NCBI RefSeq assembly: GCF_039555335.1
Contig: NC_092647.1
Span: 10,754,313-10,818,312 of the forward strand
Source of the DNA: Amphiura filiformis
Taxonomy: Eukaryota; Echinodermata; Ophiuroidea; Amphilepidida; Amphiuridae
DNA length: 64,000 bases
Direction of reading: 5' to 3'
Below the pieces are notes generated by a model, which was given only the letters and a program-made list of their open reading frames with translations, did not search any database and was not told the DNA's origin. A program made the position numbers and the translations under genes. Positions 43,340 through 57,015 of this stretch are shown here, piece after piece (positions within the stretch are counted from its first letter, which is position 1; every line of letters starts with the position of its first letter).

Positions 43340-46300
43340 AAATATCCAATTAGCTTCAGCTATTAGGCTATTTAGATATTTAAGATATTTGGATATTATT
43401 AAAGGATATTATGGATAATTTGGATAATAGTTGCACCTACTGATATTTTGGATATTTGGATATTTTAGATAATTTGGATATTATCAAGGATATTATGGAT
43501 ATTTATATATTTCAGATATTTGGATATTTTAGATATTATGGCTAATTAAGATATTTTAGATATTTTGGATATTATTATGGCTAATTAGGATAATTTGGAT
43601 ATTTTGGATATTATTGTGGCTAATTAGGATAATTAGGATATTTCAGATATTAGTATATTTTAGATATTTTGGATATTATTATGGCTATTTTGGATAATTT
43701 TGATATTTTAGATATTTTGCATATTATTAGGGCTATTTAGGATAATTTGGATATTTTGGATATTATTAGGGCTATTTAGGATAATTTGGATATTATTAGG
43801 GCTATTTTGGATAATTTGGATATTTTAGATATTTTGGATATTATTATGGCTAATTAGGATCATTTGGATATTTTTAATATTATTATGGGTCATTAGGATA
43901 ATTTGGATATTTCAGATATTTGGATATTTTAGATAATTTTTATATTATTAGGGCCATTTTGGATAATTTGGATATTTTAGATATTTTGGATATTATTATG
44001 GCTAATTAGGATAATTTGGATATTTCTGATATTTTTCATATTATTATGGGTCTTTAGGATAATTTGGATATTTAAGATATTTGGATATTTTAGATAATTT
44101 GGATATTATTAGGGCTATTTTGGATAATTTGGATATTTTAGATATTTTGGATTTGGTTATTATTAGGGCTATTTTGGATAATTTGGATATTTTGGATATT
44201 ATTAGGGCTAATTAGGATAATTTGGATATTTTTAATATTATTATGGGTCATTAGGATAATTTGGATATTTCAGCTATTTGGATATTTTAGATAATTTTTA
44301 TATTATTAGGGCTATTTTGGATAATTTGGATATTTTGGATATTATTAGGGCTAATTAGGATAATTTGGATATTTTTAATATTATTATGGGTCATTAGGAT
44401 AATTTGGATATTTCAGCTATTTGGATATTTTAGATAATTTTTATATTATTAGGGCTATTTTGGATAATTTGGATATTTTAGATATTTTGGATATTATTAG
44501 GGCTATTTTGGATAATTTGGATATTTTAGATATTTTGGATATTATTATGGCTAATTAGGATAATTTGGATATTTCTGATATTTTTCATATTATTATGGGT
44601 CTTTAGGATAATTTGGATATTTAAGATATTTGGATATTTTAGATAATTTGGATATTATTAGGGCTATTTTGGATAATTTGGATATTTTAGATATTTTGGA
44701 TATTATTATGGCTAATTAGCATAATTGGGATATTTTAAATATTATTATGGGTCATTAGGATAATTTGGATATTTCAGCTATTTGGATATTTTAGATATTT
44801 GGATATTAGGGCTATTTTGGATAATTTGGATATTTTAGATATTTTGGATTTTATTAGGGCTATTTTGGATAATTTGGATATTTTAGATATATTGGATATT
44901 ATTATGGCTAATTAGGATAATTTTGATATTTCTGATATTTTTCATATTATTATGGGTCTTTAGGATAATTTGGATATTTAAGATATTTGGATATTTTAGA
45001 TAATTTGGATATTATTAGGGCTATTTTGGATAATTTGGATATTTTACTTATTTTGGATATTATTAGGGCTATTTTGAATAATTTGGATATTTTAGATATT
45101 TTGGCTATTATTATGGCTAATTAGGATAATTTGGATATTTGTTATATTTTTCATATTATTATGGGTCAATGGATAATTTGGATATTTCAGATATTTGGAT
45201 ATTTTAGATAATTTGGCTATTATTAGGGCTATTTTGGATAATTTGGATATTTTGGATATTATTGTGGCTAATTAGGATAATTTGGATATTTCAGATATTA
45301 GTATATTTTAGATATTTTGGATATTATTATGGCTATTTTGGATAATTGTGATATTTTAGATATTTTGCATATTATATGGGCTATTTAGGATAATTTGGAT
45401 ATTTTGGATATTATTAGGGCTATTTAGGATAATTTGGATATTATTAGGGCTATTTTGGATAATTTGGATATTTTAGATATTTTGGATTTTATTATGGCTA
45501 ATTAGGATAATTTGGATATTTGTTATATTTTTCATATTATTATGGGTCAATGGATAATTTGGATATTTCAGATATTTGGATATTTTAGATAATTTGGCTA
45601 TTATTAGGGCTATTTTGGATAATTTGGATATTTTGGATATTATTGTGGCTAATTAGGATAATTTGGATATTTCAGATATTAGTATATTTTAGATATTTTG
45701 GATATTATTATGGCTATTTTGGATAATTTTGATATTTAAGATATTTTGTATATTATTAGGGCTATTTAGGATAATTTGGATATTTTGGATATTATAGGAT
45801 AATGTGGATATTATTAGGGCTATTTTGGATAATTTGGATATTTTAGATATTTTGGATATTATTATGGCTAATTAGGATAATTTGGATATTTCTGATATTT
45901 TTCATATTATTATGGGTCTTTAGGATAATTTGGATATTTAAGATATTTGGATATTTTAGATAATTTGGACATTATTAGGGCTATTTTGGATAATTTGCAT
46001 ATTTTAGATTTTTTGGATATTTCAGATATTTGGATATTTTAGATAATTTGGCTATTATTAGGGCTATTTTGGATAATTTGGATATTTTGGATATAGGATA
46101 ATTTGGATATTTCTGATATTTTTCATATTATTATGGGTCTTTAGGATAATTTGGATATTTAAGATATTTGGATATTTTAGATAATTTGGATATTATTAGG
46201 TCTATTTTGGATAATTTGGATATTTTAGATAATTTGGATATTATTAGGGCTATTTTGGATAATTTGGATATTTTAGATATTTTGGATATTATTATGGCTA

Positions 46301-49300
46301 ATTAGGATAATTTGGATATTTGTTATATTTTTCATATTATTATGGGTCAATGGATAATTTGGATATTTCAGATATTTGGATATTTTAGATAATTTGGCTA
46401 TTATTAGGGCTATTTTGGATAATTTGGATATTTTGGATATTATTGTGGCTAATTAGGATAATTTGGATATTACAGATATTAGTATATTTTAGATATTTTG
46501 GATATTATTATGGCTATTTTGGATAATTTTGATATTTAAGATATTTTGCATATTATTAGGGCTATTTAGGATAATTTGGATATTTTGGATATTATTAGGG
46601 CTATTTAGGATAATGTGGATATTATTAGGGCTATTTTGGATAATTTGGATATTTTAGATATTTTGGATATTATTATGGCTAATTAGGATAATTTGGATAT
46701 TTCTGATATTTTTCATATTATTATGGGTCTTTAGGATAATTTGGATATTTAAGATAATTTGGATATTATTAGGGCTATTTTGGATAATTTGCATATTTTA
46801 GATCTTTTGGATATTTCAGATATTTGGATATTTTAGATAATTTGGCTATTATTAGGGCTATTTTGGATAATTTGGATATAGGATAATTTGGATATTTCTG
46901 ATATTTTTCATATTATTATGGGTCTTTAGGATAATTTGGATATTTAAGATATTTGGATATTTTAGATTATTTGGATATTATTAGGGCTATTTTGGATAAT
47001 TTGGATATTTTAGATATTTTGGATATTATTAGAGCTATTTTGGATAATTTGGATATTTTAGATATGTTGGATATTATTATGGCTTATTAGGATAATTTGG
47101 ATATTTGTTATATTTTTCATACTATTATGGGTCAATGGATAATTTGGATATTTCAGATATTTGGATATTTTAGATAATTTGGCTATTATTAGGGCTATTT
47201 TGGATAATTTGGATATTTTGGATATTATTGTGGCTATTTTGGATAATTTTGATATTTAAGATATTTTGCATATTATTAGGGCTATTTAGGATAATTTGGA
47301 TATTTTGGATATTATTAGGGCTATTTAGGATAATGTGGATATTATTAGGCTATTTTGGATAATTTGGATATTTTAGATATTTTGGATATTATTATGGCTA
47401 ATTAGGATAATTTGGATATTTGTTATATTTTTCATATCATTATGGGTCAATGGATAATTTGGATATTTCAGATATTTGGATATTTTAGATAATTTGGCTA
47501 TTATTAGGGCTATTTTGGATAATTTGGATATTTTGGATATTATTGTGGCTAATTAGGATAATTTGGATATTTCAGATATTAGTATATTTTAGATATTTTG
47601 GATATTATTATGGCTATTTTGGATAATTTTGATATTTTAGATATGTTGCATATTATTAGGGCTATTTAGGATAATTTGGATATTTTGGATATTATTAGGG
47701 CTATTTAGGATAATTTGGATATTATTAGGGCTATTTTGGATAATTTGGATATTTTAGATATTTTGGATATTATTATGGCTAATTAGGATAATTTGGATAT
47801 TTTTTATATTATTATGGGTCATTAGGATAATTTGGATATTTCAGATATTTGGATATTTTAGATAATTTTTATATTATTAGGGCCATTTTGGATAATTTGG
47901 ATATTTTAGATATTTTGGATATTATTATGGCTAATTAGGATAATTTGGATATTTCTGATATTTTTCATATTATTATGGGTCTTTAGGATAATTTGGATAT
48001 TTCAGATATTTGGATATTTTAGACAATTTGGATATTATTAGGGCTATTTTGGATAATTTGGATATTTTGGATATTATTAGGGCTAATTAGGATAATTTGG
48101 ATATTTTTAATATTATTATGGGTCATTAGGATAATTAGGATATTTCAGCTATTTGGATATTTTAGACAATTTGGATATTATTAGGGCTATTTTGGATAAT
48201 TTGGATATTTTGGATATTATTAGGGCTAATTAGGATAATTTGGATATTTTTAATGTTATTATGGGTCATTAGGATAATTTGGATATTTCAGCTATTTGGA
48301 TATTTTAGATAATTTTTATATTATTAGGGCTATTTTGGATAATTTGGATATTTTGGATATTATTAGGGCTAATTAGGATAATTTGGATATTTTTAATATT
48401 ATTATGGGTCATTAGGATAATTTGGATATTTCAGCTATTTGGATATTTTAGATAATTTTTATATTATTAGGGCTATTTTGGATAATTTGGATATTTTAGA
48501 TATTTTGGATATTATTAGGGCTATTTTGGATATTTTAGATATTTTGGATATTATTATGGCTAATTAGGATAATTTGGATATTTCTGATATTTTTTTTATT
48601 ATTATGGGTCTTTAGGATAATTTGGATATTTAAGATATTTGGATATTTTAGATAATTTGGATATTATTAGGGCTATTTTGGATAATTTGGATATTTTAGA
48701 TATTTTGGATATTATTATGGCTAATTAGGATAATTGGGATATTTTTAATATTATTATGGGTCATTAGGATAATTTGGATATTTCAGCTATTTGGATATTT
48801 TAGATATTTTTTATATTATTAGGGCTATTTTGGATAATTTGGATATTTTAGATATTTTGGATTTTATTAGGGCTATTTTGGATAATTTGGATATTTTAGA
48901 TATATTGGATATTATTATGGCTAATTAGGATAATTTGGATATTTCTGATATTTTTCATATTATTATGGGTCTTTAGGATAATTTGGATATTTAAGATATT
49001 TGGATATTTTAGATAATTTGGATATTATTAGGGCTATTTTGGATAATTTGGATATTTTACTTATTTTGGATATTATTAGGGCTATTTTGAATAATTTGGA
49101 TATTTTAGATATTTTGGCTATTATTATGGCTAATTAGGATAATTTGGATATTTGTTATATTTTTCATATTATTATGGGTCAATGGATAATTTGGATATTT
49201 CAGATATTTGGATATTTTAGATAATTTGGCTATTATTAGGGCTATTTTGGATAATTTGGATATTTTGGATATTATTGTGGCTAATTAGGATAATTTGGAT

Positions 49301-52300
49301 ATTTCAGATATTAGTATATTTTAGATATTTTGGATATTATTATGGCTATTTTGGATAATTGTGATATTTTAGATATTTTGCATATTATATGGGCTATTTA
49401 GGATAATTTGGATATTTTGGATATTATTGGATATTTAGGATAATTTGGATATTATTAGGGCTATTTTGGATAATTTGGATATTTTAGATATTTTGGATTT
49501 TATTATGGCTAATTAGGATAATTTGGATATTTGTTATATTTTTCATATTATTATGGGTCAATGGATAATTTGGATATTTCAGATATTTGGATATTTTAGA
49601 TAATTTGGCTATTATTAGGGCTATTTTGGATAATTTGGATATTTTGGATATTATTGTGGCTAATTAGGATAATTTGGATATTTCAGATATTAGTATATTT
49701 TAGATATTTTGGATATTATTATGGCTATTTTGGATAATTTTGATATTTAAGATATTTTGCATATTATTAGGGCTATTTAGGATAATTTGGATATTTTGGA
49801 TATTATTAGGGCTATTTAGGATAATGTGGATATTATTAGGGCTATTTTGGATAATTTGGATATTTTAGATATTTTGGATATTATTATGGCTAATTAGGAT
49901 AAGATATTTCTGATATTTTTCATATTATTATGGGTCTTTAGGATAATTTGGATATTTAAGATATTTGGATATTTTAGATAATTTGGACATTATTAGGGCT
50001 ATTTTGGATAATTTGCATATTTTAGATCTTTTGGATATTTCAGATATTTGGATATTTTAGATAATTTGGCTATTATTAGGGCTATTTTGGATAATTTGGA
50101 TATTTTGGATATAGGATAATTTGGATATTTCTGATATTTTTCATATTATTATTATGGGTCTTTAGGATAATTTGGATATTTAAGATATTTGGATATTTTA
50201 GATAATTTGGATATTATTAGGGCTATTTTGGATAATTTGGATATTTTAGATAATTTGGATATTATTAGGGCTATTTTGGATAATTTGGATATTTTAGATA
50301 TTTTGGATATTATTATGGCTAATTAGGATAATTTGGATATTTGTTATATTTTTCATATTATTATGGGTCAATGGATAATTTGGATATTTCAGATATTTGG
50401 ATATTTTAGATAATTTGGCTATTATTAGGGCTATTTTGGATAATTTGGATATTTTGGATATTATTGTGGCTAATTAGGATAATTTGGATATTTCAGATAT
50501 TAGTATATTTTAGATATTTTGGATATTATTATGGCTATTTTGGATAATTTTGATATTTAAGATATTTTGCATATTATTAGGGCTATTTAGGATAATTTGG
50601 ATATTTTGGATATTATTAGGGCTATTTAGGATAATGTGGATATTATTAGGGCTATTTTGGATAATTTGGATATTTTAGATATTTTGGATATTATTATGGC
50701 TAATTAGGATAATTTGGATATTTCTGATATTTTTCATATTATTATGGGTCTTTAGGATAATTTGGATATTTAAGATATTTGGATATTTTAGATAATTTGG
50801 ATATTATTAGGGCTATTTTGGATAATTTGCATATTTTAGATCTTTTGGATATTTCAGATATTTGGATATTTTAGATAATTTGGCTATTATTAGGGCTATT
50901 TTGGATAATTTGGATATAGGATAATTTGGATATTTCTGATATTTTTCATATTATTATGGGTCTTTAGGATAATTTGGATATTTAAGATATTTGGATATTT
51001 TAGATTATTTGGATATTATTAGGGCTATTTTGGATAATTTGGATATTTTAGATATTTTGGATATTATTAGGGCTATTTTGGATAATTTGGATATTTTAGA
51101 TATTTTGGATATTATTATGGCTTATTAGGATAATTTGGATATTTGTTATATTTTTCATACTATTATGGGTCAATGGATAATTTGGATATTTCAGATATTT
51201 GGATATTTTAGATAATTTGGCTATTATTAGGGCTATTTTGGATAATTTGGATATTTTGGATATTATTGTGGCTATTTTGGATAATTTTGATATTTAAGAT
51301 ATTTTGCATATTATTAGGGCTATTTAGGATAATTTGGATATTTTGGATATTATTAGGGCTATTTAGGATAATGTGGATATTATTAGGGCTATTTTGGATA
51401 ATTTGGATATTTTAGATATTTTGGATATTATTATGGCTAATTAGGATAATTTGGATATTTGTTATATTTTTCATATCATTATGGGTCAATGGATAATTTG
51501 GATATTTCAGATATTTGGATATTTTAGATAATTTGGCTATTATTAGGGCTATTTTGGATAATTTGGATATTTTGGATATTATTGTGGCTAATTAGAATAA
51601 TTTGGATATTTCAGATATTAGTATATTTTAGATATTTTGGATATTATTATGGCTATTTTGGATAATTTTGATATTTAAGATATTTTGCATATTATTAGGG
51701 CTATTTAGGATAATTTGGATATTTTGGATATTATTAGGGCTATTTAGGATAAGGGCTATTTTGGATAATTTGGATATTTTAGATATTTTGGATATTATTA
51801 TGGCTAATTAGGATAATTTGGATATTTGTTATATTTTTCATATCATTATGGGTCAATGGATAATTTGGATATTTCAGATATTTGGATATTTTAGATAATT
51901 TGGCTATTATTATTAGGGCTATTTTGGATAATTTGGATATTTTGGATATTATTGTGGCTAATTAGGATAATTTGGATATTTCAGATATTAGTATATTTTA
52001 GATATTTTGGATATTATTATGGCTATTTTGGATAATTTTGATATTTTAGATATGTTGCATATTATTAGGGCTATTTAGGATAATTTGGATATTTTGGATA
52101 TTATTAGGGCTATTTAGGATAATTTGGATATTATTAGGGCTATTTTGGATAATTTGGATATTTTAGATATTTTGGATATCATTATGGCTAATTAGGATAA
52201 TTTGGATGTTTATAATATTATTATGGGTCATTAGGATAATTTGGATATTTCAGCTATTTGGATATTTTAGATAATTTTGATATTATTAGGGCTATTTTGG

Positions 52301-53165
52301 ATAATTTGGATATTTTAGATATTTTGGATATTATTATGGCTAATTAGGATAATTTGGATATTTCTGATATTTTCATATTATTATGGGTCTTTAGGATAAT
52401 TTGGATATTTAAGATATTTGGATATTTTAGATAATTTGGATATTATTAGGGCTATTTTGGATAATTTGCATATTTTAGATCTTTTGGATATTATTAGGGC
52501 TATTTTGCATAATTTGGATATTTTAGATATTTTGGCTATTATTATGGCTAATTAGGATAATTTGGATATTTGTTATATTTTTCATATTATTATGGGTCAA
52601 TGGATAATTTGGATATTTCAGATATTTGGATATTTTAGATAATTTGGCTATTATTAGGGCTATTTTGGATAATTTGGATATTTTGGATATAGGATAATTT
52701 GGATATTTCTGATATTTTCATATTATTATGGGTCTTTAGGATAATTTGGATATTTAAGATATTTGGATATTTTAGATAATTTGGATATTATTAGGGCTAT
52801 TTTGGATAATTTGGATATTTTAGATATTTTGGATATTATTAGGGCTATTTTGGATAATTTGGATATTTTAGATATTTTGGATATTATTATGGCTAATTAG
52901 GATAATTTGGATATTTCTGATATTTTTCATATTATTATGGGTCAATGGATAATTTGGATATTTCAGATATTTGGATATTTTAGATAATTTGGCTATTATT
53001 AGGGCTATTTTGGATAATTTGGATATTTTGGATATTATTGTGGCTAATTAGGATAATTTGGATATTTCAGATATTAGTATATTTTAGATATTTTGGATAT
53101 TATTATGGCTATTTTGGATAATTTTGATATTTTAGATATTTTGCATATTATTAGGGCTATTTAGT
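43340..53165. repeat. GATATT/GGATAATTTGGATATTTT satellite, 9.8 kb
   Basis: Made of short variants such as GGATAATTTGGATATTTTA, GATATTATTAGGGCTATTTT and ATTATGGCTAATTAGGATAA, arranged in longer blocks. The whole pattern is repeated at about 4.01 kb: the variant ATTTTACTTATTTTGG is at 45041 and 49053, and ATTTGGACATTATTAGG at 45963 and 49981. The plus strand has very little C. Confidence 0.92.
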
Positions 53166-54845
53166 TATAAAGTTTCCTAAAGCATGTATACTTGGAAAAG
53201 ACTTTTAAAGAACGACGCATATTGTATTGTACATGTCAGTGTATTTATGGTGATGATAATAATATTGTACATTAAAGTAAACTTTATGCATATGCAACTT
53301 TAATTATCATCATCACCATAAATACACTGACATGTAAAATACAATATGCGTCGTTCTTTAAAAGTCTTTTCCAACTATACATGCTTTAGGAAACTTTATG
53401 CATATGCAACTTTAATGTACAATATAGTATGCGTCGTTCTTTCAAAGTATTTTCCAACTATATCCATCGTTTAGGATTACACTATTATGAACTAGAAGAC
53501 AACATGCATGATTCTTAAATGGTTCTCAGGCGCTAGGGCATATTAATTTCACATCTTTTATGAACTAACACAACATGCATGATGTATGCGTCGTTCTTTA
53601 AAAGTCTTTTCAAACTTTATCCATCCTTTTGGATTATGCAACTTTAATGTATACTATAATCCGGCTATGAACTAACACAACATGCATCATGTATGCGTCA
53701 CAATGTAAAATACAATATGCGTCGTTCTTAAAAAGTATTTTCCAACTATACATGCTTTAGGAAACTTTATGCATATGCAACTTTAATGTACAATATAGTA
53801 TGCGTCGTTCTTTAAAAGTCTTTTCCAACTATATCCATCGTTTTGGACAACATGCATGATGTAGGCTGGCCATAATATTGTTCAATATGCAATTTCACAA
53901 TAAAATACTATTATGAAATATAAGGCAACATGTATGTCATACACATAGCTCAACTATTATGCAATAACACATAATATGTCAATTATTATGATGGATGACA
54001 ATATACATTATGAAGGCATTGCAACATTTTTTTGAATATTCATCAACTATTATGCATAAGTGTATCTTTAATGCAGTGTTTTTGCACATCTCATGTATTT
54101 TATTTACATCCAAAACTCTTGCATGCGTCATTCTTTAAATGCTTTTCCAACTATATCCATCGTTTAGGATTATACTATTATGAAATCGAAGACACCATGC
54201 ATGATCCATAGTAGGCTGTTCATTAAATGGTTCAAAGGCATATTAATTTCACATGTTTTGTGAACGAACACAACATGCATCATGTATGCGTCCTTTTTTA
54301 TAATTCTTTACCTACTATATCCATCGTGTAGGATTATCAACTAAAACACAACATGCATGATATCCATCACTTACTAAGAAAAAAATTTCAATTAAAATTT
54401 TATAAGTTCCTAATATACAATTCTATTACCTCCACGACCCATTATTCAAAATCGCGCACTGTGATTCGTTAAAACGCGTCACGTGAGAGCCCATTATTCT
54501 GCAATAATGGGTCAAGCGCCGTAACACATTCTACGCACAGCATTACGCTTGGTTACGCGTGCAATATTTCCGCGATAAGCGCTGTCACTTACGCGTACTC
54601 GCTCCACCTTGAAGTAAACAACTTAAAATATTAAAAAAAAAAATTATATTTTCTCTTTAATCGCACTATTTTCTGGTAATAGAATAGAAATAAAGGGTGC
54701 AGCATTATCCTTTACACGCAAATAATGTGTCCTCGGCAGTAAAACGTTTAAATAATGGGTTCGGCTGCGCCTCACCCATTATTTACGTTTTACTGCCTCG
54801 GACACATTATTTGGGTGTAAAGGATAATGCATTACCCTTTATTTC
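53166..54845. repeat. Hairpin-rich centre of the 13-kb element
   Basis: 53168-53397 is an inverted repeat with arms of about 110 bases (AAAGTTTCCTAAAGCATGTA at one end, complement at the other). ATGCGTCGTTCTTTAAAAGT then recurs with changes up to 54300. 54685-54845 is a second hairpin with about 75-base arms (ATAAAGGGTGCAGCATTATC ... complement). Confidence 0.8.
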
Positions 54846-56380
54846 TTAAATATAGCTGATATAGCGGATATTTTAGCTAATATCCAAATTAGCAGATATT
54901 TTGGCTAATTTAGATAATAGCTAAATAGCTGCTAATATCTTAATATCCATCACTTACTAAGTCAAAAAATTTCAATAAAAATTGTATAACTTCCTAATAT
55001 ACAAATATCTGATATAGCGGATATTGTAGCTAATATCCAAATTAGCAGATATTTTGGCTAATTTAGATAATAGCTAAATAGCCGCTAATATCTTAATATC
55101 CATCACTTACTAAGTCAAAAAATTTCATTTTTTTATAAGTTTGTAATATACAAATATCTGATATAGCGGATATTTTAGCTAATATCAAAATTATCAGATA
55201 TTTTGGCTAATTTAGATAATAGCTAAATAGCCGATAATATCTTAATATCCATCACTTACTACGTCAAAAACATTTTCAATAAAATTTTTTATAAGTTCCT
55301 AATATACAAATATCTGATATAGCGGATATTTTAGCTAATATCCAAATTATCAGATATTTTGGCTAATTTAGATAATAGCTAAATAGCTGCTAATATCTTA
55401 ATATCCATCACTTACTAAGAAAAAAAAGTTCAATTACAATTTTATAAGTTCCTAATATACAAATATCTGATATAGCGGATATTTTAGCTAATATCCAAAT
55501 TAGCAGATATTTCGGCTAATTTAGATAATAGCTAAATAGCTGATAATATCTTAATATCCATCACTTACTAATTCTAAAAATTTCAATAAAAATTTTATAA
55601 GTTCCTAATATTATACAAATATCTGATATAGCGGATATTGTAGCTAATATCCAAATTAGCAGATATTTTGCCTAATTTAGATAATAGCTAAATAGCCGCT
55701 AATATCTTAATATCCATCACTTACTAAGTCAAAAAATTTCATATTTTTTTTATAAGTTTGTAATATACAAATATCTGATATAGCGGATATTTTAGCTAAT
55801 ATCAAAATTATCAGATATTTTGGCTAATTTACATAATAGCTAAATAGCCGATAATATCTTAATATCCATCACTTACTACGTCAAAAAATTTTCAATAAAA
55901 TTTTTATAAGTTCCTAATATACAAATATCTGATATAGCGGATATTTTAGCTAATATCCAAATTATCAGATATTTTGGCTAATTTAGATAATAGCTAAATA
56001 GCTGCTAATATCTTAATATCCATCACTTACTAAGAAAAAAAAGTTCAATTACAATTTTATAAGTTCCTAATATACAAATATCTGATATAGCGGATATTTT
56101 AGCTAATATCCAAATTAGCAGATATTTTGGCTAATTTAGATAATAGCTAAATAGCTGATAATATCTTAATATCCATCACTTGCTAAGTCAAAAAATTTCA
56201 ATAAAAATTTTATAAGTTCCTAATATACAAATATCTGATATAGCGGATATTTTAGCTAATATCCAAATTAGCAGATATTTTGGCTAATTTAGATAATAGC
56301 TAAATAGCCGATAATATCTTAATATCCATCACTTACTAAGTAAAAAATTTCACAAAAAATTTACTAAGTCCCTAACATAC
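54846..56380. repeat. 153-bp tandem array, about ten units
   Basis: TCCATCACTTACTAAG occurs at 54946, 55099, 55248, 55404 and onward, 149-156 bases apart. Each unit includes ATATCTGATATAGCGGATAT and GCTAATTTAGATAATAGCTA. The A/T stretches after CTAAG vary in length. Confidence 0.9.
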
Positions 56381-56562
56381 AAATATTAGATATTTTAGAT
56401 AATATGAGATATTATGATCAACAAAAATAGCCAAATAGCCAAACACAACCTTGTAACTATCTAAAATAGCAGATTTTTCACCCTATACTACAACACACAA
56501 ATTATCCAAATTATCTATAAAAAAAAGAAAAAGTTACAATCCCGCACCTAACTCGGCTCGTC

Positions 56563-56797
56563 TATGCTGGTACATGCGTTTAGCAAGTGTTTGTTTAGTC
56601 TCCCCAATATAGAGTTTAGCAAGTGTTTGTTTAGTCTCCCCAATATAAAGCTCCTCGCATCCACTGTCTTGACACTGAATCGCGTAGACGATGTTGCTTT
56701 GCTTGTCTTTAGGTTGTTTATCTTTGGGGTGGACTAGCGCTTGGCGTAAAGTATTCTTGGGTTTGAAAGATACCGGTACCCCTTTGTCCGGTACCGG
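56563..56797 (-). pseudogene. PLE GIY-YIG endonuclease, N-terminal half
   Basis: Encodes VPVSFKPKNTLRQALVHPKD, NIVYAIQCQDSGCEELYIGE and TLAKRMYQHRRA: the GIY-YIG core with GET. A 36-base in-frame duplication (56579-56650) repeats LYIGETKQTLAK. It ends at the target site of the 13-kb element. Confidence 0.82.
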
Positions 56798-57015
56798 CTT
56801 ACGTCACAACTTGGCCGGGGCCTACAGTTCAGCGATCAGGAAGATACCTCTCAGGTTGAACTCAAAGGTGATACTACAACATCCGTTTCACAGGTCAATG
56901 AACTTTTGCCGCCAGATGATCAGTAGGGCTGATGATGCGTTCAGGATTGGACGTGAAAATTTCCCACTCAAAAACAGTAAGTCCAGTTGACTAGATTATA
57001 GTTCAATATTAATAT
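56797..57015 (+). pseudogene. Inverted copy of the PLE 3' end
   Basis: Plus-strand copy of 42885-43115: GLRHNLAGAYSSAIRKIPLR, then AFRIGRENFPLK and the start of the 3' tail. Head to head with the main PLE body. Confidence 0.82.

Larger units (their letters stand above)
43300..56554. mobile_element. Giant 13.3-kb satellite-filled hAT-like non-autonomous element
   Basis: GGCTCGTC at 43292-43299 and 56555-56562 is a perfect 8-bp target duplication. The left end is CATTAAGGTGCGGGATTG..., the right end the complement of GAGTTAGGTGCGGGATTG...; 17 bases (GGTGCGGGATTGTAACT) pair exactly. Content: GATATT satellite (43340-53165), unique/hairpin zone (53166-54845), 153-bp array (54846-56380), right terminal 175 bases with a second copy of TTGTAACTATCTAAAATA. 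No open frame of 60 residues or more exists in any frame. An 8-bp duplication and a CA end fit hAT; no transposase is present to confirm it. Confidence 0.82.
42861..57015 (-). mobile_element. Penelope-like element, split by the 13-kb satellite element
   Basis: Bounded by the 13-bp duplication AATTCTATTGACG. Reading on minus: an inverted copy of its own 3' end (57015-56797, so plus-sense), then endonuclease start (56797-56563), the insert, endonuclease end (43291-42983), and a 3' tail ending ACCTGGATGAATGATAAT. An inverted end fragment at the 5' side is a known habit of Penelope elements. The RT part is missing, so the copy was already 5'-truncated. Confidence 0.82.

Noticed and set aside
56691..56990. 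A 99-residue plus-strand gene
   Set aside because: Its last two thirds are the inverted PLE 3' end, and its start is antisense of the PLE endonuclease.
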